From Bacillota bacterium (GTDB lineage Bacteria > Bacillota > Clostridia > Tissierellales > Tissierellaceae): a stretch of 64,000 nucleotides of DNA. Positions 18,412 to 27,346 of the stretch are shown here, one piece after another. The position numbers and the translations under genes are program-made. Location: NCBI GenBank assembly GCA_023388495.1, contig JAEWGC010000037.1, positions 186,001 through 250,000 of the forward strand, given 5' to 3'. Under the pieces are notes generated by a model. It did no database searches and had not been told where the DNA came from. It saw nothing but the letters and a program-made list of their open reading frames with translations. Every line of letters starts with the position of its first letter. Within the stretch, counting starts at the first letter, position 1.

Positions 18412-19513
18412 TAAAATCTAATCCCCCTTTATTTTCATCTCCTAAAGCCTCAATAACTGATCCTAATTCCTTTAATTTATCTTTATTTACTTCATAATAA
18501 ATTTTTTTTGCCTTATCTGCTTCTACAATAAGGTTTATCAATTGTGACCTTAGTAGCAAATTAATGTGATGTGAAATAGTTGCTGGTGTTAAATCTAATT
18601 CTTCAGCTAACTGTTGGATATACATTGGTCTTTCAGCCACTTTATTTATTATCTTTAATCTAGTTTCATCCCCTAGAGCCTTTAGACTAGAAACAAGCTC
18701 TGCACCTTGGAATCCCCTTTCCTTTTTCCAATTACCTAGTAAGAAAACATAGATTCCTACAGTAACCCATAAATCTTCTTTATGGTATTTCATATATAGC
18801 CCACCAAAGGGGAAAACCGTCAGAACTATACTGCCTACTATATTTTTTATTAACTTCATAGGAATAATTTTTTCTATTAAGTTCTCAAAATTTCCAACCT
18901 TCTTTAAATACTCTAGGGTCTTTCTATATTCATCTTCAATTATATGAAAATTCCCTTGGAAAATCGGAGCCACTTCTTCTGTAAAATCTTGCATTTCTTC
19001 TATGATTTCATATCTATTTTGATAAAGTGAAATAGTAAGCATCTTTTCACCATCTGATAAATCTGCATTTTCTAGAAGTTGAACTAATTGAGTTAAAGAA
19101 GTAACATGAATCTTAGGCTCTAAATCTTCATCTAAGCTTCGTGTTATATCTAAGATATGGTCGCCTATTAATTCATCCATGTTTTCCTTTGATAATGGTC
19201 TTTTATATTTCTGCTCTATACCTTGAATAAGAGTAATTCCTAAGTTTAAATCCTCCTTCTCTAGCCTTTCTTCCATTTCAAATATCATTTTCATCTTTTT
19301 GTATTTATCATAGACAGGCATCACTTCATTTAATAATTTGTTTTTATAATCTCTATAGGGCTTAAAATAAACTTCCATCTCTTCTTTTTTCTTACCAAAA
19401 TTATTATGCTTTTCAATAATGGAGTCTATTCTATTGGTTGCAGCCTCAATTAGAAAGCCAATTGCCTCCAAATGCCAATTAGGCGACTCCTGAATTTTAT
19501 ATTTTTTATCCAC
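18380..19513 (-). CDS. ArsR-type HTH regulator with a long N-terminal domain
   Basis: 377 aa from a GTG at 19513, chosen for the AGGGGTG site 6 bp upstream. The winged helix is at the C-terminal end (about 285-360): ALGDETRLKIINKVAERPMY, then LAEELDLTPATISHHINLLL and a wing ending KKIYYEVN. The first 280 residues are helical with a short hydrophobic patch (IVGSIVLTVFPFGGLYMKY) and may bind the inducing ligand. Plain ArsR proteins are about 100 aa, so this is an unusual build. It is the promoter-proximal gene of the exporter operon and probably represses it. Confidence 0.85.
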   Translation of the reverse strand: MDKKYKIQESPNWHLEAIGFLIEAATNRIDSIIEKHNNFGKKKEEMEVYFKPYRDYKNKLLNEVMPVYDKYKKMKMIFEMEERLEKEDLNLGITLIQGIEQKYKRPLSKENMDELIGDHILDITRSLDEDLEPKIHVTSLTQLVQLLENADLSDGEKMLTISLYQNRYEIIEEMQDFTEEVAPIFQGNFHIIEDEYRKTLEYLKKVGNFENLIEKIIPMKLIKNIVGSIVLTVFPFGGLYMKYHKEDLWVTVGIYVFLLGNWKKERGFQGAELVSSLKALGDETRLKIINKVAERPMYIQQLAEELDLTPATISHHINLLLRSQLINLIVEADKAKKIYYEVNKDKLKELGSVIEALGDENKGGLDFNGKAAQISIS

Positions 19514-19541
19514 AATATCACCCCTATATCTTATTAATTTC

Positions 19542-19610
19542 ATTATATAATTATATTAGATGACTGTCAAATATATTTTATATTCGTCTTATATATTTTA
19601 CACCCATCTT
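19542..19610 (-). promoter_or_regulatory. Promoter and tandem 20-bp repeats of the ArsR-exporter operon
   Basis: On the minus strand TTGACA (19565-19570), a 17-bp spacer and TATAAT (19542-19547) make a consensus promoter. Directly upstream of the -35 box lie two abutting 20-bp direct repeats, 19571-19590 and 19591-19610, which share the first ten bases (forward ATATATTTTA) and the end (TCTT), 16 of 20 positions in all. Their place and spacing suggest a regulator binding array. Confidence 0.7.
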
Positions 19611-19671
19611 GCATTCCTTGATTCCCTCCACTATTTGTCACAACACTTTAAAACTTTTTATAATTTTTTTC

Positions 19672-19970
19672 TTGACATTATTACACTAAAGTATTATTAT
19701 AGTTTCTAACATAAAAAATGCTTTGATGGAGAGAAAGATATCCTAGCTTAATTACAGAGAGTTGGAAAAGGTGAGAACCAACATTAAGAAGATATGTAAT
19801 ATTCACTCCTAAGCAGATTCGTTAAAAGTAATTTACAAGTAGACGAATCCGAAGGCCCATCGTTATAAGGGATAGGACTGTTAGGTCTGATTGAGTGATG
19901 ACTTTGTCATAATTAGGGTGGTACCGCGGAATTTAACCTTTCGTCTCTATAAGAGATGGAAGGTTTTTTT
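19672..19970 (+). promoter_or_regulatory. T-box leader 1 with promoter and terminator; specifier reads UUC (Phe)
   Basis: Promoter TTGACA (19672-19677), 17 bp, TATTAT (19695-19700). The leader has the usual parts: Stem I base GCTT/AAGC plus GGAG/CTCC, a distal GGTGAGAACC loop, the T-box AGGGTGGTACCGCG (19915-19928) and a terminator (AACCTT at 19935, AAGGTT at 19960, then T7). The specifier loop reads AATATTCACTCC; the codon just before the conserved A and the closing CTCC helix is TTC (19802-19804), Phe. The T-box bulge TGGT calls for a tRNA with discriminator A, as in tRNA-Phe, and argues against Trp. It should turn on the receptor gene when charged tRNA is scarce. Confidence 0.88.
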
Positions 19971-20056
19971 ATTGCCCAATTATTCCATGGCATTCAATCT
20001 ATGCTAATTATCCTATAAATTTTATTAAATTTATATTATTTTAGGAGGATAAGAAA

Positions 20057-21049
20057 ATGAAAGAATCTAAAGTTAGTAAATTAATGTCTTTAGCAGTGGC
20101 AGGTATTATGATTTTATCAGGTTGTAGTTCAAAGGAAGCCAAAGTAAGTAATTCTTCTGGTGAGAAAGTATATAAAATCGGAATCAGTCAATTAGCAGAT
20201 CATCCGGCATTAGATGATGCTAGGAAAGGCTTTGAAGATGGTTTAAAGGAATTGGGTGTTAACGTAGAGATTGATTATCAAAATGCTCAGGGAGATATTC
20301 CTACCACAGTTAGTATATCTCAGAAGTTTGTAAAAGATAAAGTAGATTTAATATATGCCATAGCAACACCAGCGGCACAATCTGCTAAGCAAGCTACTTC
20401 AGAAATTCCTGTGTTGTTTAGTGCAGTAACAGACCCTATAAAATCTGAAATAGTAGCAGATTGGAAAAAGGTTGGTGGTAATATAACCGGGACATCAGAT
20501 ATGGCACCTACTGCTTCCCAGTTAAAAATGTTCAAAGAAATTGACCCTACTATAAAAACAGTAGGTATACTATATAATACATCTGAATCAAACTCTGAAA
20601 TCCAAATAGAGGAAATTAAAAAATTAGCACCAGTGGAAGGTCTAGAAATAGTTACTGTTGGAGTAAGTAGTGTTAATGAACTGCCCCAAGCTATAGATTC
20701 ACTTCTAAATAAAGTTGATGCAGTTTATGGTCTTAGTGATAATCTAATAGCTTCTTCTGTAGAATTAGTCTCAAAGAAACTTATAGATAAAAAAATTATT
20801 TCAGTATGTGCAGAGGAAACTCAAGTAAAGGGTGGAATACTAATAACAAATGGACTTAGTTATTATGAACTAGGTAAGCAAACAGCTAAAATGGCAAAAG
20901 AAATATTAGTAGATAAAAAAGATATCTCTACTATGCCTGTTGGAATAGCTGAGAAAACTGTAACTACAGTTAATGTAAAGACCTTAGAAGCCCTAGGATT
21001 GGATCCAAACCTCCCATTATTTAAAGATGCTGTTAAAGTAGGAGAGTAG
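20057..21049 (+). CDS. ABC substrate-binding lipoprotein 1 (TrpX-like), probably Phe-linked
   Basis: 330 aa. Lipoprotein signal with lipobox ILSGC (Cys at 23), then a type I periplasmic-binding fold of the PF04392/TrpX family: ISQLADHPALDDARKGF, IATPAAQSAKQAT, VLFSAVTDP and LGKQTAKMAKEIL are hallmark stretches. It starts after AGGAGG in AGGAGGATAAGAAAATG, which is repeated word for word before the second receptor. It lies under T-box 1. With the paralogue at 21561, the permease and the ATPase it forms an amino-acid uptake system; the ligand Phe is inferred from the T-box only. Confidence 0.88.
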   Translation: MKESKVSKLMSLAVAGIMILSGCSSKEAKVSNSSGEKVYKIGISQLADHPALDDARKGFEDGLKELGVNVEIDYQNAQGDIPTTVSISQKFVKDKVDLIYAIATPAAQSAKQATSEIPVLFSAVTDPIKSEIVADWKKVGGNITGTSDMAPTASQLKMFKEIDPTIKTVGILYNTSESNSEIQIEEIKKLAPVEGLEIVTVGVSSVNELPQAIDSLLNKVDAVYGLSDNLIASSVELVSKKLIDKKIISVCAEETQVKGGILITNGLSYYELGKQTAKMAKEILVDKKDISTMPVGIAEKTVTTVNVKTLEALGLDPNLPLFKDAVKVGE

Positions 21050-21149
21050 TTTTAAAAACTAAATATTTTAGCTATACTTATGGAACCCTTGGAATATCAG
21101 GTTTATATAAATCCATCAGAATTTTTTCAAAAATATTTTCAAAAAAGTA

Positions 21150-21474
21150 TTGACATTACTATGATAAAGTATTATTATCTTATCTAACATAAAAATGCTC
21201 TGATGGAGAGAAAGATATCATTGATTATTTAAAGAGAGTTGGGAAGGGTGAAAACCAACAATAACAAGATATGTCATATACACTCCTGAGCTGATTTCCT
21301 AAAAGATATTATCGAGTAGGGAAATCCGAAGGCCCATCGTTATAAGGGATAGGACTGTTAGGTCTGATTGAGTGATGACTTTGTCATAATTAGGGTGGTA
21401 CCGCGCGGATATATAATCTTTCGTCCCTATAAGTATAGCTAAAAGCTATATTTGTAGAGATGGAAGATTTTTTT
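21150..21474 (+). promoter_or_regulatory. T-box leader 2 with promoter and terminator; specifier reads UAC (Tyr)
   Basis: A second copy of the leader, with promoter TTGACA (21150-21155), 17 bp, TATTAT (21173-21178), Stem I (GCTC/GAGC, GGAG/CTCC), T-box AGGGTGGTACCGCG (21392-21405) and terminator (AATCTT at 21415, AAGATT at 21464, then T7). Long blocks are identical to leader 1. The specifier loop reads CATATACACTCC, so the aligned codon is TAC (21279-21281), Tyr, against TTC in leader 1. The bulge is again TGGT, fitting the A discriminator of tRNA-Tyr. Confidence 0.88.
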
Positions 21475-21560
21475 ATTCTCTAATTATCTAATTGCATTCA
21501 ATCTATGCTAATTATCCTATAAATTTTATTAAATTTATATTATTTTAGGAGGATAAGAAA

Positions 21561-22550
21561 ATGAAAAAATCTAAAGTTAGTAAATTAGTATCAATGGCAG
21601 TAGTAGGTATGATGATTTTATCAGGTTGTAATGCAAAGGAAGCCAAAGTAAGTAATACACAACAAGAAAAAACCTTTAGAATTGGAATCAGCCAATTAGC
21701 AGATCATCCAGCATTAGATGATGCTAGGCGTGGATTCGAAGATGGACTAAAAGAACTTGGAATAAATGTAGAAGTTGATTATCAGAATGCTCAGGGAGAT
21801 ATTCCAACCACTGTTAGCATATCTCAAAAGTTTGTAAAGGATAAAGTAGATTTAATATATGCCATAGCAACACCAGCAGCGCAGTCTGCTAAGCAAGCTA
21901 CAAAGGATATTCCTGTACTATTTAGTGCAGTAACTGATCCTGTAATTGCAGAGTTAGTAGATTCAATGGAAAAACCAGGTGGCAATCTAACTGGAACGTC
22001 TGATGCAAGCCCAATGGATAGACAGCTACAGTTGTTTAAAGACTTAGATAAGGATATCAAAAAAGTTGGGATTATTTTTAATACTAGTGAACCAAACTCA
22101 CAAATTCAAGTTGAGATGGCAAAGGAATTAGCACCTTCTATAGACCTTGAAATTGTAGAAGTAGGAATATCAAGTATATCAGATATCCCTCAGGCTGTAG
22201 ATTCTATAGTAAAAAAAGTAGATGCCGTATATACAATAACTGATAATATGGTAGCATCTGCAATAAACATAGTTTCTGAAAAAGCTATCACTAACAAATT
22301 AATTACTGTGGCTGCTGAAGATTCCCATGTAAGTGGTGGTATTCTAGTAACTGATGGAATCAGTTACTATGAACTAGGTAAGCAAACTGCAAAAATGGCT
22401 AAGGAAATCTTAGTTGATGGAAAAAATCCTTCTGATATTCCATCACAAACAGCTACTAATACAAAAAAGGTTTTTAATGAAGAAACACTAAAGTCTTTAG
22501 GACTTGATGAAAATAATGAAGTATTTAAGGATGCAACAAAAACTGACTAA
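21561..22550 (+). CDS. ABC substrate-binding lipoprotein 2 (TrpX-like), probably Tyr-linked
   Basis: 329 aa, a close paralogue of the receptor at 20057-21049: same signal peptide (ILSGC), same ISQLADHPALDDARRGF block and same C-terminal LGKQTAKMAKEILVDGK. Differences are concentrated in the middle and in the ligand-facing parts (TSDASPMDRQLQLF against TSDMAPTASQLKMF). It sits under T-box 2, 18 bp before the permease gene. The likely ligand is Tyr, by its leader. Confidence 0.88.
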   Translation: MKKSKVSKLVSMAVVGMMILSGCNAKEAKVSNTQQEKTFRIGISQLADHPALDDARRGFEDGLKELGINVEVDYQNAQGDIPTTVSISQKFVKDKVDLIYAIATPAAQSAKQATKDIPVLFSAVTDPVIAELVDSMEKPGGNLTGTSDASPMDRQLQLFKDLDKDIKKVGIIFNTSEPNSQIQVEMAKELAPSIDLEIVEVGISSISDIPQAVDSIVKKVDAVYTITDNMVASAINIVSEKAITNKLITVAAEDSHVSGGILVTDGISYYELGKQTAKMAKEILVDGKNPSDIPSQTATNTKKVFNEETLKSLGLDENNEVFKDATKTD

Positions 22551-22567
22551 ATATTGAGGTGATGTAG

Positions 22568-23467
22568 ATGAATTCACTAATAATTACATCTTTAGAACAA
22601 GGACTCATATTCGCAATTTTAGCTATGGGAGTATTCCTAACATATAAAGTATTAGATATAGCGGATCTTTCAGTAGAGGGAACCTTCCCTTTCGGAGCAT
22701 TTGTATTTGCTAAGTTTATATCCATAGGTGTTAATCCAATAATTAGCACCTTAACAGCTTTTTTATTTGGTACATTAGCAGGGCTATTTACAGCAACACT
22801 ATTTACAAAGTTAAAGATAAAGCCCCTACTATCAGGAATATTAACTATGACTATACTATATTCTGTAAATCTAAAGATAAATGGCAAATCTAATATACCA
22901 CTATTTAAATATGGTTCTATTTTCGATTTAGGTTCAGCTTTAGTAGTATTAACTATAGTTGTACTATTAATAAAATTCATGTTAGACCAATTCTTAAAAA
23001 CAGAAACAGGATATTTGCTAATAGCAACTGGTGACAATGAATCCTTAGTAAAATCTCTCGGAGAAAATAGCAATAAATACAAGGTATTAGGATTGATGCT
23101 AGCTAACGGATTAGTAGCTCTAAGTGGAGCTTTAATGGCACAAATACAAGGCTTTGCAGATATAACTATGGGTAATTCAATTATAGTAGTGGCCCTTGCT
23201 TCTATCATAATAGGAGATACTATCAACAAGAACTCTAATAGAATAAAAAATACAACTAGAGCAATATTAGGTGCTTTTATCTATAAAGTTATTGGCGGAA
23301 TTGCAATAGATTTAGGCCTAAACCCTAATGACCTTAGAGCCATAAATGCAATTATTGTAATAGTATTTCTATCATACAATAACTTTGCAGCTGATATTTT
23401 AGGACTTGTAAAGAACAAAGGAGGTAGAACAAATGTTAAAAATAGTGAACCTGTCAAAGAGTTTTAA
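22568..23467 (+). CDS. ABC transporter permease (TrpY-like)
   Basis: 299 aa with about eight membrane helices of the BPD_transp_2 family, paired with TrpX-type receptors (start SLEQGLIFAILAMGVFLTYK, conserved DLSVEGTFPFGAF, and GLVALSGALMAQIQGFAD). GAGGTG lies 7 bp before the ATG. Its last 35 bp overlap the ATPase gene, whose ribosome site AAGGAGG lies inside it. One permease apparently serves both receptors. Confidence 0.88.
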   Translation: MNSLIITSLEQGLIFAILAMGVFLTYKVLDIADLSVEGTFPFGAFVFAKFISIGVNPIISTLTAFLFGTLAGLFTATLFTKLKIKPLLSGILTMTILYSVNLKINGKSNIPLFKYGSIFDLGSALVVLTIVVLLIKFMLDQFLKTETGYLLIATGDNESLVKSLGENSNKYKVLGLMLANGLVALSGALMAQIQGFADITMGNSIIVVALASIIIGDTINKNSNRIKNTTRAILGAFIYKVIGGIAIDLGLNPNDLRAINAIIVIVFLSYNNFAADILGLVKNKGGRTNVKNSEPVKEF

Positions 23468-24197
23468 CAAGAATACAGATAATGAGGTAAATATATTTAA
23501 CAACTTCAATTTAGAAATAGAAAATAACAAATGTACAGCAATAATTGGTTCTAATGGCTGTGGGAAATCTACTCTCCTTAATATGATAGGCGGAAGCATC
23601 TTAGCAGATAAGGGTCAGATCATATTAAATGGAAAAAATATGGAAAGTTTAAGAGAAGAACAAAGAGCAACTCATATCGGAAGGGTGTACCAAAATCCTT
23701 CTATGGGAGTCTCCCCTTCCCTTACTATACTAGAAAATATGTCCTTAGCAGATAAAAAGGGTGAAAAATTCACCTTAAGAAAGCTTATAAAAAAGAATAA
23801 TATAGATAAATATGTAGAACTATTAAAGGATTTAGATTTAGGTCTTGAAAACAAGTTGAATACAAGAGTAAAATTTCTCTCTGGTGGTCAAAGGCAATCT
23901 CTATCTTTAGTAATGGCATCTATGAAATATCCTGACTTACTTTTACTTGATGAACATACAGCAGCATTGGATCCCAAAACCTCTAATGTTGTAATGCAAA
24001 AAACAAAGGAATTAATAAAAAAATATTCCATGACAACTATAATGATTTCTCATAATATGAAAGATGCCATAGAATATTCAGATAGGATAATAATGCTAGA
24101 TAGAGGTCTAGTAGTATTAGATAAACCTAGTATAAATGTAACTGAAAGAGAATTGATTGATATATATAGGGAGAAACTTGTACAGATTGTGGCATAA
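23433..24197 (+). CDS. ABC transporter ATPase (TrpZ-like)
   Basis: 254 aa: Walker A IGSNGCGKST, Q-loop VYQNPSMGVSP, signature LSGGQRQSLSL, Walker B LLLLDEHTAALDP, H-loop ISHNM. The DEHTAALDP form is usual in this transporter family. The stop codon at 24195-24197 appears to fall inside the IS982-like relic that follows, so the last two or three residues may be acquired sequence. It closes the importer operon. Confidence 0.88.
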   Translation: MLKIVNLSKSFNKNTDNEVNIFNNFNLEIENNKCTAIIGSNGCGKSTLLNMIGGSILADKGQIILNGKNMESLREEQRATHIGRVYQNPSMGVSPSLTILENMSLADKKGEKFTLRKLIKKNNIDKYVELLKDLDLGLENKLNTRVKFLSGGQRQSLSLVMASMKYPDLLLLDEHTAALDPKTSNVVMQKTKELIKKYSMTTIMISHNMKDAIEYSDRIIMLDRGLVVLDKPSINVTERELIDIYREKLVQIVA

Positions 24198-24365
24198 GTG
24201 ACTGTAATAAAGTCTTTTAAATCAGTAACTTCTTTGATAAAATATTTATTAGAAAACTCTAGCATATGTTATCCTCCCATCTTAATTTCATGGATGTTAT
24301 TAATGATAAGTTAATACAATTGCTGGAGTTTTTATATTTGTAATTTTTAACTAGCACAACGGGTT
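24190..24365 (-). mobile_element. 5' relic of an IS982-like insertion sequence
   Basis: On the minus strand, GGGAGG and an ATG at 24265 open MLEFSNKYFIKEVTDLKDF-ITVTYA, which resembles the N-terminus of IS982-family transposases; coding likeness ends where the ATPase gene begins. About 100 bp upstream the element would end at AACCCGTTGTGCTAG (24351-24365), which looks like a terminal repeat. About 25 of some 280-300 transposase codons remain. No right end is found in the window. Family call is from memory of the motif, so moderate. Confidence 0.45.
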
Positions 24366-24411
24366 AATAAAAGGAGTCTATATTTATTATAAAATAGACT
24401 CCTTTTATTAA
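24366..24411. terminator. Bidirectional terminator
   Basis: AATAAAAGGAGTCTAT pairs perfectly with ATAGACTCCTTTTATT around a short AT-rich loop. It separates the importer operon (plus) from the pmbA/tldD pair (minus). Confidence 0.8.
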
Positions 24412-24433
24412 CCAATTCTATTTTTATATCCTT

Positions 24434-25663
24434 TTAAATATAATCCACGTCTAAGTTAAATACCATAGTCTTGTTGTCCAATAATCCCTTATCTTGAGAC
24501 TTTCCAACAAAATCATCACCAAACATTGAATATAGTTCACCTGATATTGTAAGCTCGGGAAGTCGTCCTAATAACTTTTCTCCATCAGTTAAGAATGCCA
24601 ATTGAACAGGTGTCCCAAATACTCCTTCTTGAGTAAAGTCTCCACCTGATGCAATAAGAACTACTACACCTAACTGTCCATCTAATAATTCCTTTAAAGT
24701 TTTATCGCTAGATTTTACAATGATATTTCTAGGTGCTAAGGAAGGAACCTTATCATATTCCGTTGACGCACTTCCTGTAAGGGGTAAATTAAATTCTGAG
24801 GCAGTTTTTTTATCTGTATATGGAGTTATTATCTTACCATTTTCAATTAATGTGTATCTGTAGTCAGGATTTACAACACCTTCTGCATCGAAAAATTCAA
24901 CTCCTGTTAATTCTTCTTTCTCTGCACTTTGATATAATGTAAATTTATCGCTGAACTTTTTCTCTCCTATGAAATCTTTAAACAATGAAGCACCTGTTCC
25001 CACCTTATATCCGTTCATTTCTTCTATTATTTTCTTTAGAGGTAACCTATCATCTGCAAAAAAAACTACTGGTTGTTTTCCTTTAATAGGTAGTTCTACC
25101 TTGTTTCTATAAGCTGTTAAAGTTTCCCTTATATTGTTTAAAATTTTCTCTCTGCTATATTCCCTATCTACATAGCTTGAAAAGGCATCAAATACATTCA
25201 CAGAATTCTTTTCTTTTATTATAATTGCCGCTCCAACTACTCTATCTATATGAGTTAGATCAATTCCCTTATTATTTGTTAGTTTAGTTTCAAAGTCTTG
25301 GATATAGATATTATTTGAAAAAATGAAATCTGGAAACTCTTCTCTTAATAATTTAAGTAACTCCTCTACTTCTTTTACCAACTCTTCATTGGATAATGTT
25401 TCTTTCCTATAGTCAACTTTTTTTACAAGATTCGCAGACGGCTCATAAGGATAAGGTATTTCAAGCTTTAAATTTTCAATTGCTCTTTTTTCCAACTCAG
25501 TTTCATCTACTTTTCCCATAGCCCCTGCAATACCAATAAATCCATTTTCATACACTCTAAAACCCGTTTTAGTAATATCCTTTTTCCTTACAGATTTTAT
25601 ATTTGATTGAAGAATATTTATACTTATCTCTTTGAAACTACTAATATATTTTTCCTTAATCAT
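24434..25663 (-). CDS. PmbA/TldE-like subunit of the TldD/TldE metalloprotease
   Basis: 409 aa. Fold and length match the PmbA/TldE family (PF01523): IASGGDFTQEGVFGTPVQLA near residue 345 and the closing GDDFVGKSQDKGLLDN. It lacks the HExxxH motif, as expected for the non-catalytic partner. It lies 12 bp after tldD, with AAGGAGGG upstream. The TldD/E heterodimer degrades unfolded short peptides and can mature modified peptides such as microcin B17; no precursor gene is visible nearby. Confidence 0.85.
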   Translation of the reverse strand: MIKEKYISSFKEISINILQSNIKSVRKKDITKTGFRVYENGFIGIAGAMGKVDETELEKRAIENLKLEIPYPYEPSANLVKKVDYRKETLSNEELVKEVEELLKLLREEFPDFIFSNNIYIQDFETKLTNNKGIDLTHIDRVVGAAIIIKEKNSVNVFDAFSSYVDREYSREKILNNIRETLTAYRNKVELPIKGKQPVVFFADDRLPLKKIIEEMNGYKVGTGASLFKDFIGEKKFSDKFTLYQSAEKEELTGVEFFDAEGVVNPDYRYTLIENGKIITPYTDKKTASEFNLPLTGSASTEYDKVPSLAPRNIIVKSSDKTLKELLDGQLGVVVLIASGGDFTQEGVFGTPVQLAFLTDGEKLLGRLPELTISGELYSMFGDDFVGKSQDKGLLDNKTMVFNLDVDYI

Positions 25664-25675
25664 AGAAATCCCTCC

Positions 25676-27013
25676 TTACTGTACCGTAATATTTTTTACT
25701 CTAATATAAGGACCACCCATACCTACTGGGAGTGGAAATTGCTCCATTTTCCCACAACCTGATAATGGAAAGAAAACAATTTCTATTTCATTTGAGATGC
25801 CATCTATTTCATATAAGGTCTCCATTACATTTCCACTAATAACTGCAATATTTACAGGTTCTTCAACCTTTCCATCTCTTATCATATAAGCGATACTAGG
25901 TGCTATGGTAAATGTTGACATACCCGAACCATGTCTTATGTCCTCAACTAATATACCTTCTTTTACCTCTGAGATTAGTTCTTCTTTAGTCTTATCTCCA
26001 GCTTCAATATAAGTGGTAGTCATTCTCACTATTGGCTCAAACTCAAAATTCATTGCTCTTGCATTTCCTGTTGTATTCTCATTAAAAGATTCAGCTGTCA
26101 AACTACTATGAAGTCTTCCTGAAAGAATTCCATCTTTAACAAGATATGTTTCATTATATTTAGTCCCCTCATCATCAAAGGGAACAAATCCACTTCCTAA
26201 AATATCTCCTCTATCAATTATAGATAAATTATCTACACCTACTTTTTTACCAATAGTCCATTCTTTCATCATGGTTTCATCTCCAACCATGAAATCTGCT
26301 TCAGATTTATGCCCAAAACTTTCATGAGTGAATACCCCCGTTGCAATAGGTGAGAATATGATTGTGTATTTTCCTGGTTTAATAGGCTTAGCATCCTTAG
26401 TATAAATCATATCTTTATCTATTTTATCTCTAAGTTTTTCATGTGATAATCTAAGTTCATTAAAGTCTGTGGTAGTCTTTTCATATTTGCTATCTAAAGT
26501 CTTGCCGTCTATATTTATAGAATATCTAAATGCTATAGCACAAGTTTGATAATCAAATTTTAAATCTGCACCTTTGCTGGAAAAAAACTGTTTTGTGACT
26601 TTACTGTCAACATATGTTGCTCTCCACATTTTTATTTCTTCAGTTTCACTTATAATTGGAAAATATGATTTCAAAATATTAAGCTTTTCCTCTTGACTAA
26701 TATTTAATATATCATTATCTTGAAAATATAGAAATTGTCCAGTATTGATTTCGAATTTTTTAACTACAGGATCCTCATTGATTTTTTCATTCTTCTTAGC
26801 CATAAGGGCAAGTTTATCTATTTCTTCCTGAATATTATCTATATCTGTAGTTGAACTGTAGTACCACCTCTCTCCGTCAAATATTCTAATGAATCCCCCC
26901 CTATGATTTCTTTTTAAGTTTTGTCTTAGTTCTTTATTCTGATAAGTAATTTCACTGATAAAAACATCTTCTAATCTCACATCTGTATAAAGATTCTCTG
27001 GAAAAATATACAT
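25676..27013 (-). CDS. tldD: TldD-like zinc metalloprotease
   Basis: 445 aa. The zinc motif HExxxH is seen in GVFTHESFGHKSEAD at about residue 230, and the downstream Cys ligand region in FPLSGCGKMEQFPLP near 420. LVEDIRHGSGMSTFTIAPS is also typical. First gene of the pair with the PmbA-like subunit. GGGAGGG lies 7 bp before the ATG. Confidence 0.9.
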   Translation of the reverse strand: MYIFPENLYTDVRLEDVFISEITYQNKELRQNLKRNHRGGFIRIFDGERWYYSSTTDIDNIQEEIDKLALMAKKNEKINEDPVVKKFEINTGQFLYFQDNDILNISQEEKLNILKSYFPIISETEEIKMWRATYVDSKVTKQFFSSKGADLKFDYQTCAIAFRYSINIDGKTLDSKYEKTTTDFNELRLSHEKLRDKIDKDMIYTKDAKPIKPGKYTIIFSPIATGVFTHESFGHKSEADFMVGDETMMKEWTIGKKVGVDNLSIIDRGDILGSGFVPFDDEGTKYNETYLVKDGILSGRLHSSLTAESFNENTTGNARAMNFEFEPIVRMTTTYIEAGDKTKEELISEVKEGILVEDIRHGSGMSTFTIAPSIAYMIRDGKVEEPVNIAVISGNVMETLYEIDGISNEIEIVFFPLSGCGKMEQFPLPVGMGGPYIRVKNITVQ

Positions 27014-27153
27014 CTAATCCCTCCCTAAAGTTTTGGTTGATTAAATATTATCAATATTGCAAAATATTGTCAATGAACCTTTCTCTGATTTCAGTTCCTA
27101 ATATAATTCCTTGCTGCCTTATAATTTAACCTGTTGAGCTAGTAAATTTAAGA

Positions 27154-27329
27154 TTAGATCAATTTACCAACTACGAATCCAATTTTCTCTGCTAACTTAA
27201 CCATTCTATAATTACCATCTCATGTTTGTGTATATATTTCATTAATTCCCTGGTCTAGTAAATATCTTTAAAATCAATTCTTAAACTTGAACACTCGCCT
27301 ATTTGTACTTTTTCAATTGTATATTCCAA
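27154..27329 (-). pseudogene. Relic of a GNAT acetyltransferase
   Basis: AGGAGGG precedes a TTG at 27329 that opens MEYTIEKVQIGECSSLRIDF-KDIY and stops. A second frame near the end reads NYRMVKLAEKIGFVVGKLI with a stop at 27154, the usual GNAT motif B end. The middle with the acetyl-CoA loop is gone. So the gene has a working start and an authentic end but a large internal loss. The rest of 27014-27346 is non-coding. Confidence 0.55.
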
Positions 27330-27346
27330 AATATTCCCTCCTAAAT

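Noticed and set aside
19672..21474. Tryptophan T-box, as is usual for TrpXYZ operons
   Set aside because: No TGG stands in either specifier loop, and the T-box bulge TGGT calls for a discriminator A, whereas tRNA-Trp has G.
22525..23229. 234-codon ORF antisense to the permease gene
   Set aside because: It lies wholly opposite a well-supported membrane protein gene; its hydrophobic, Asn/Ile-rich text is the usual shadow of such a gene.
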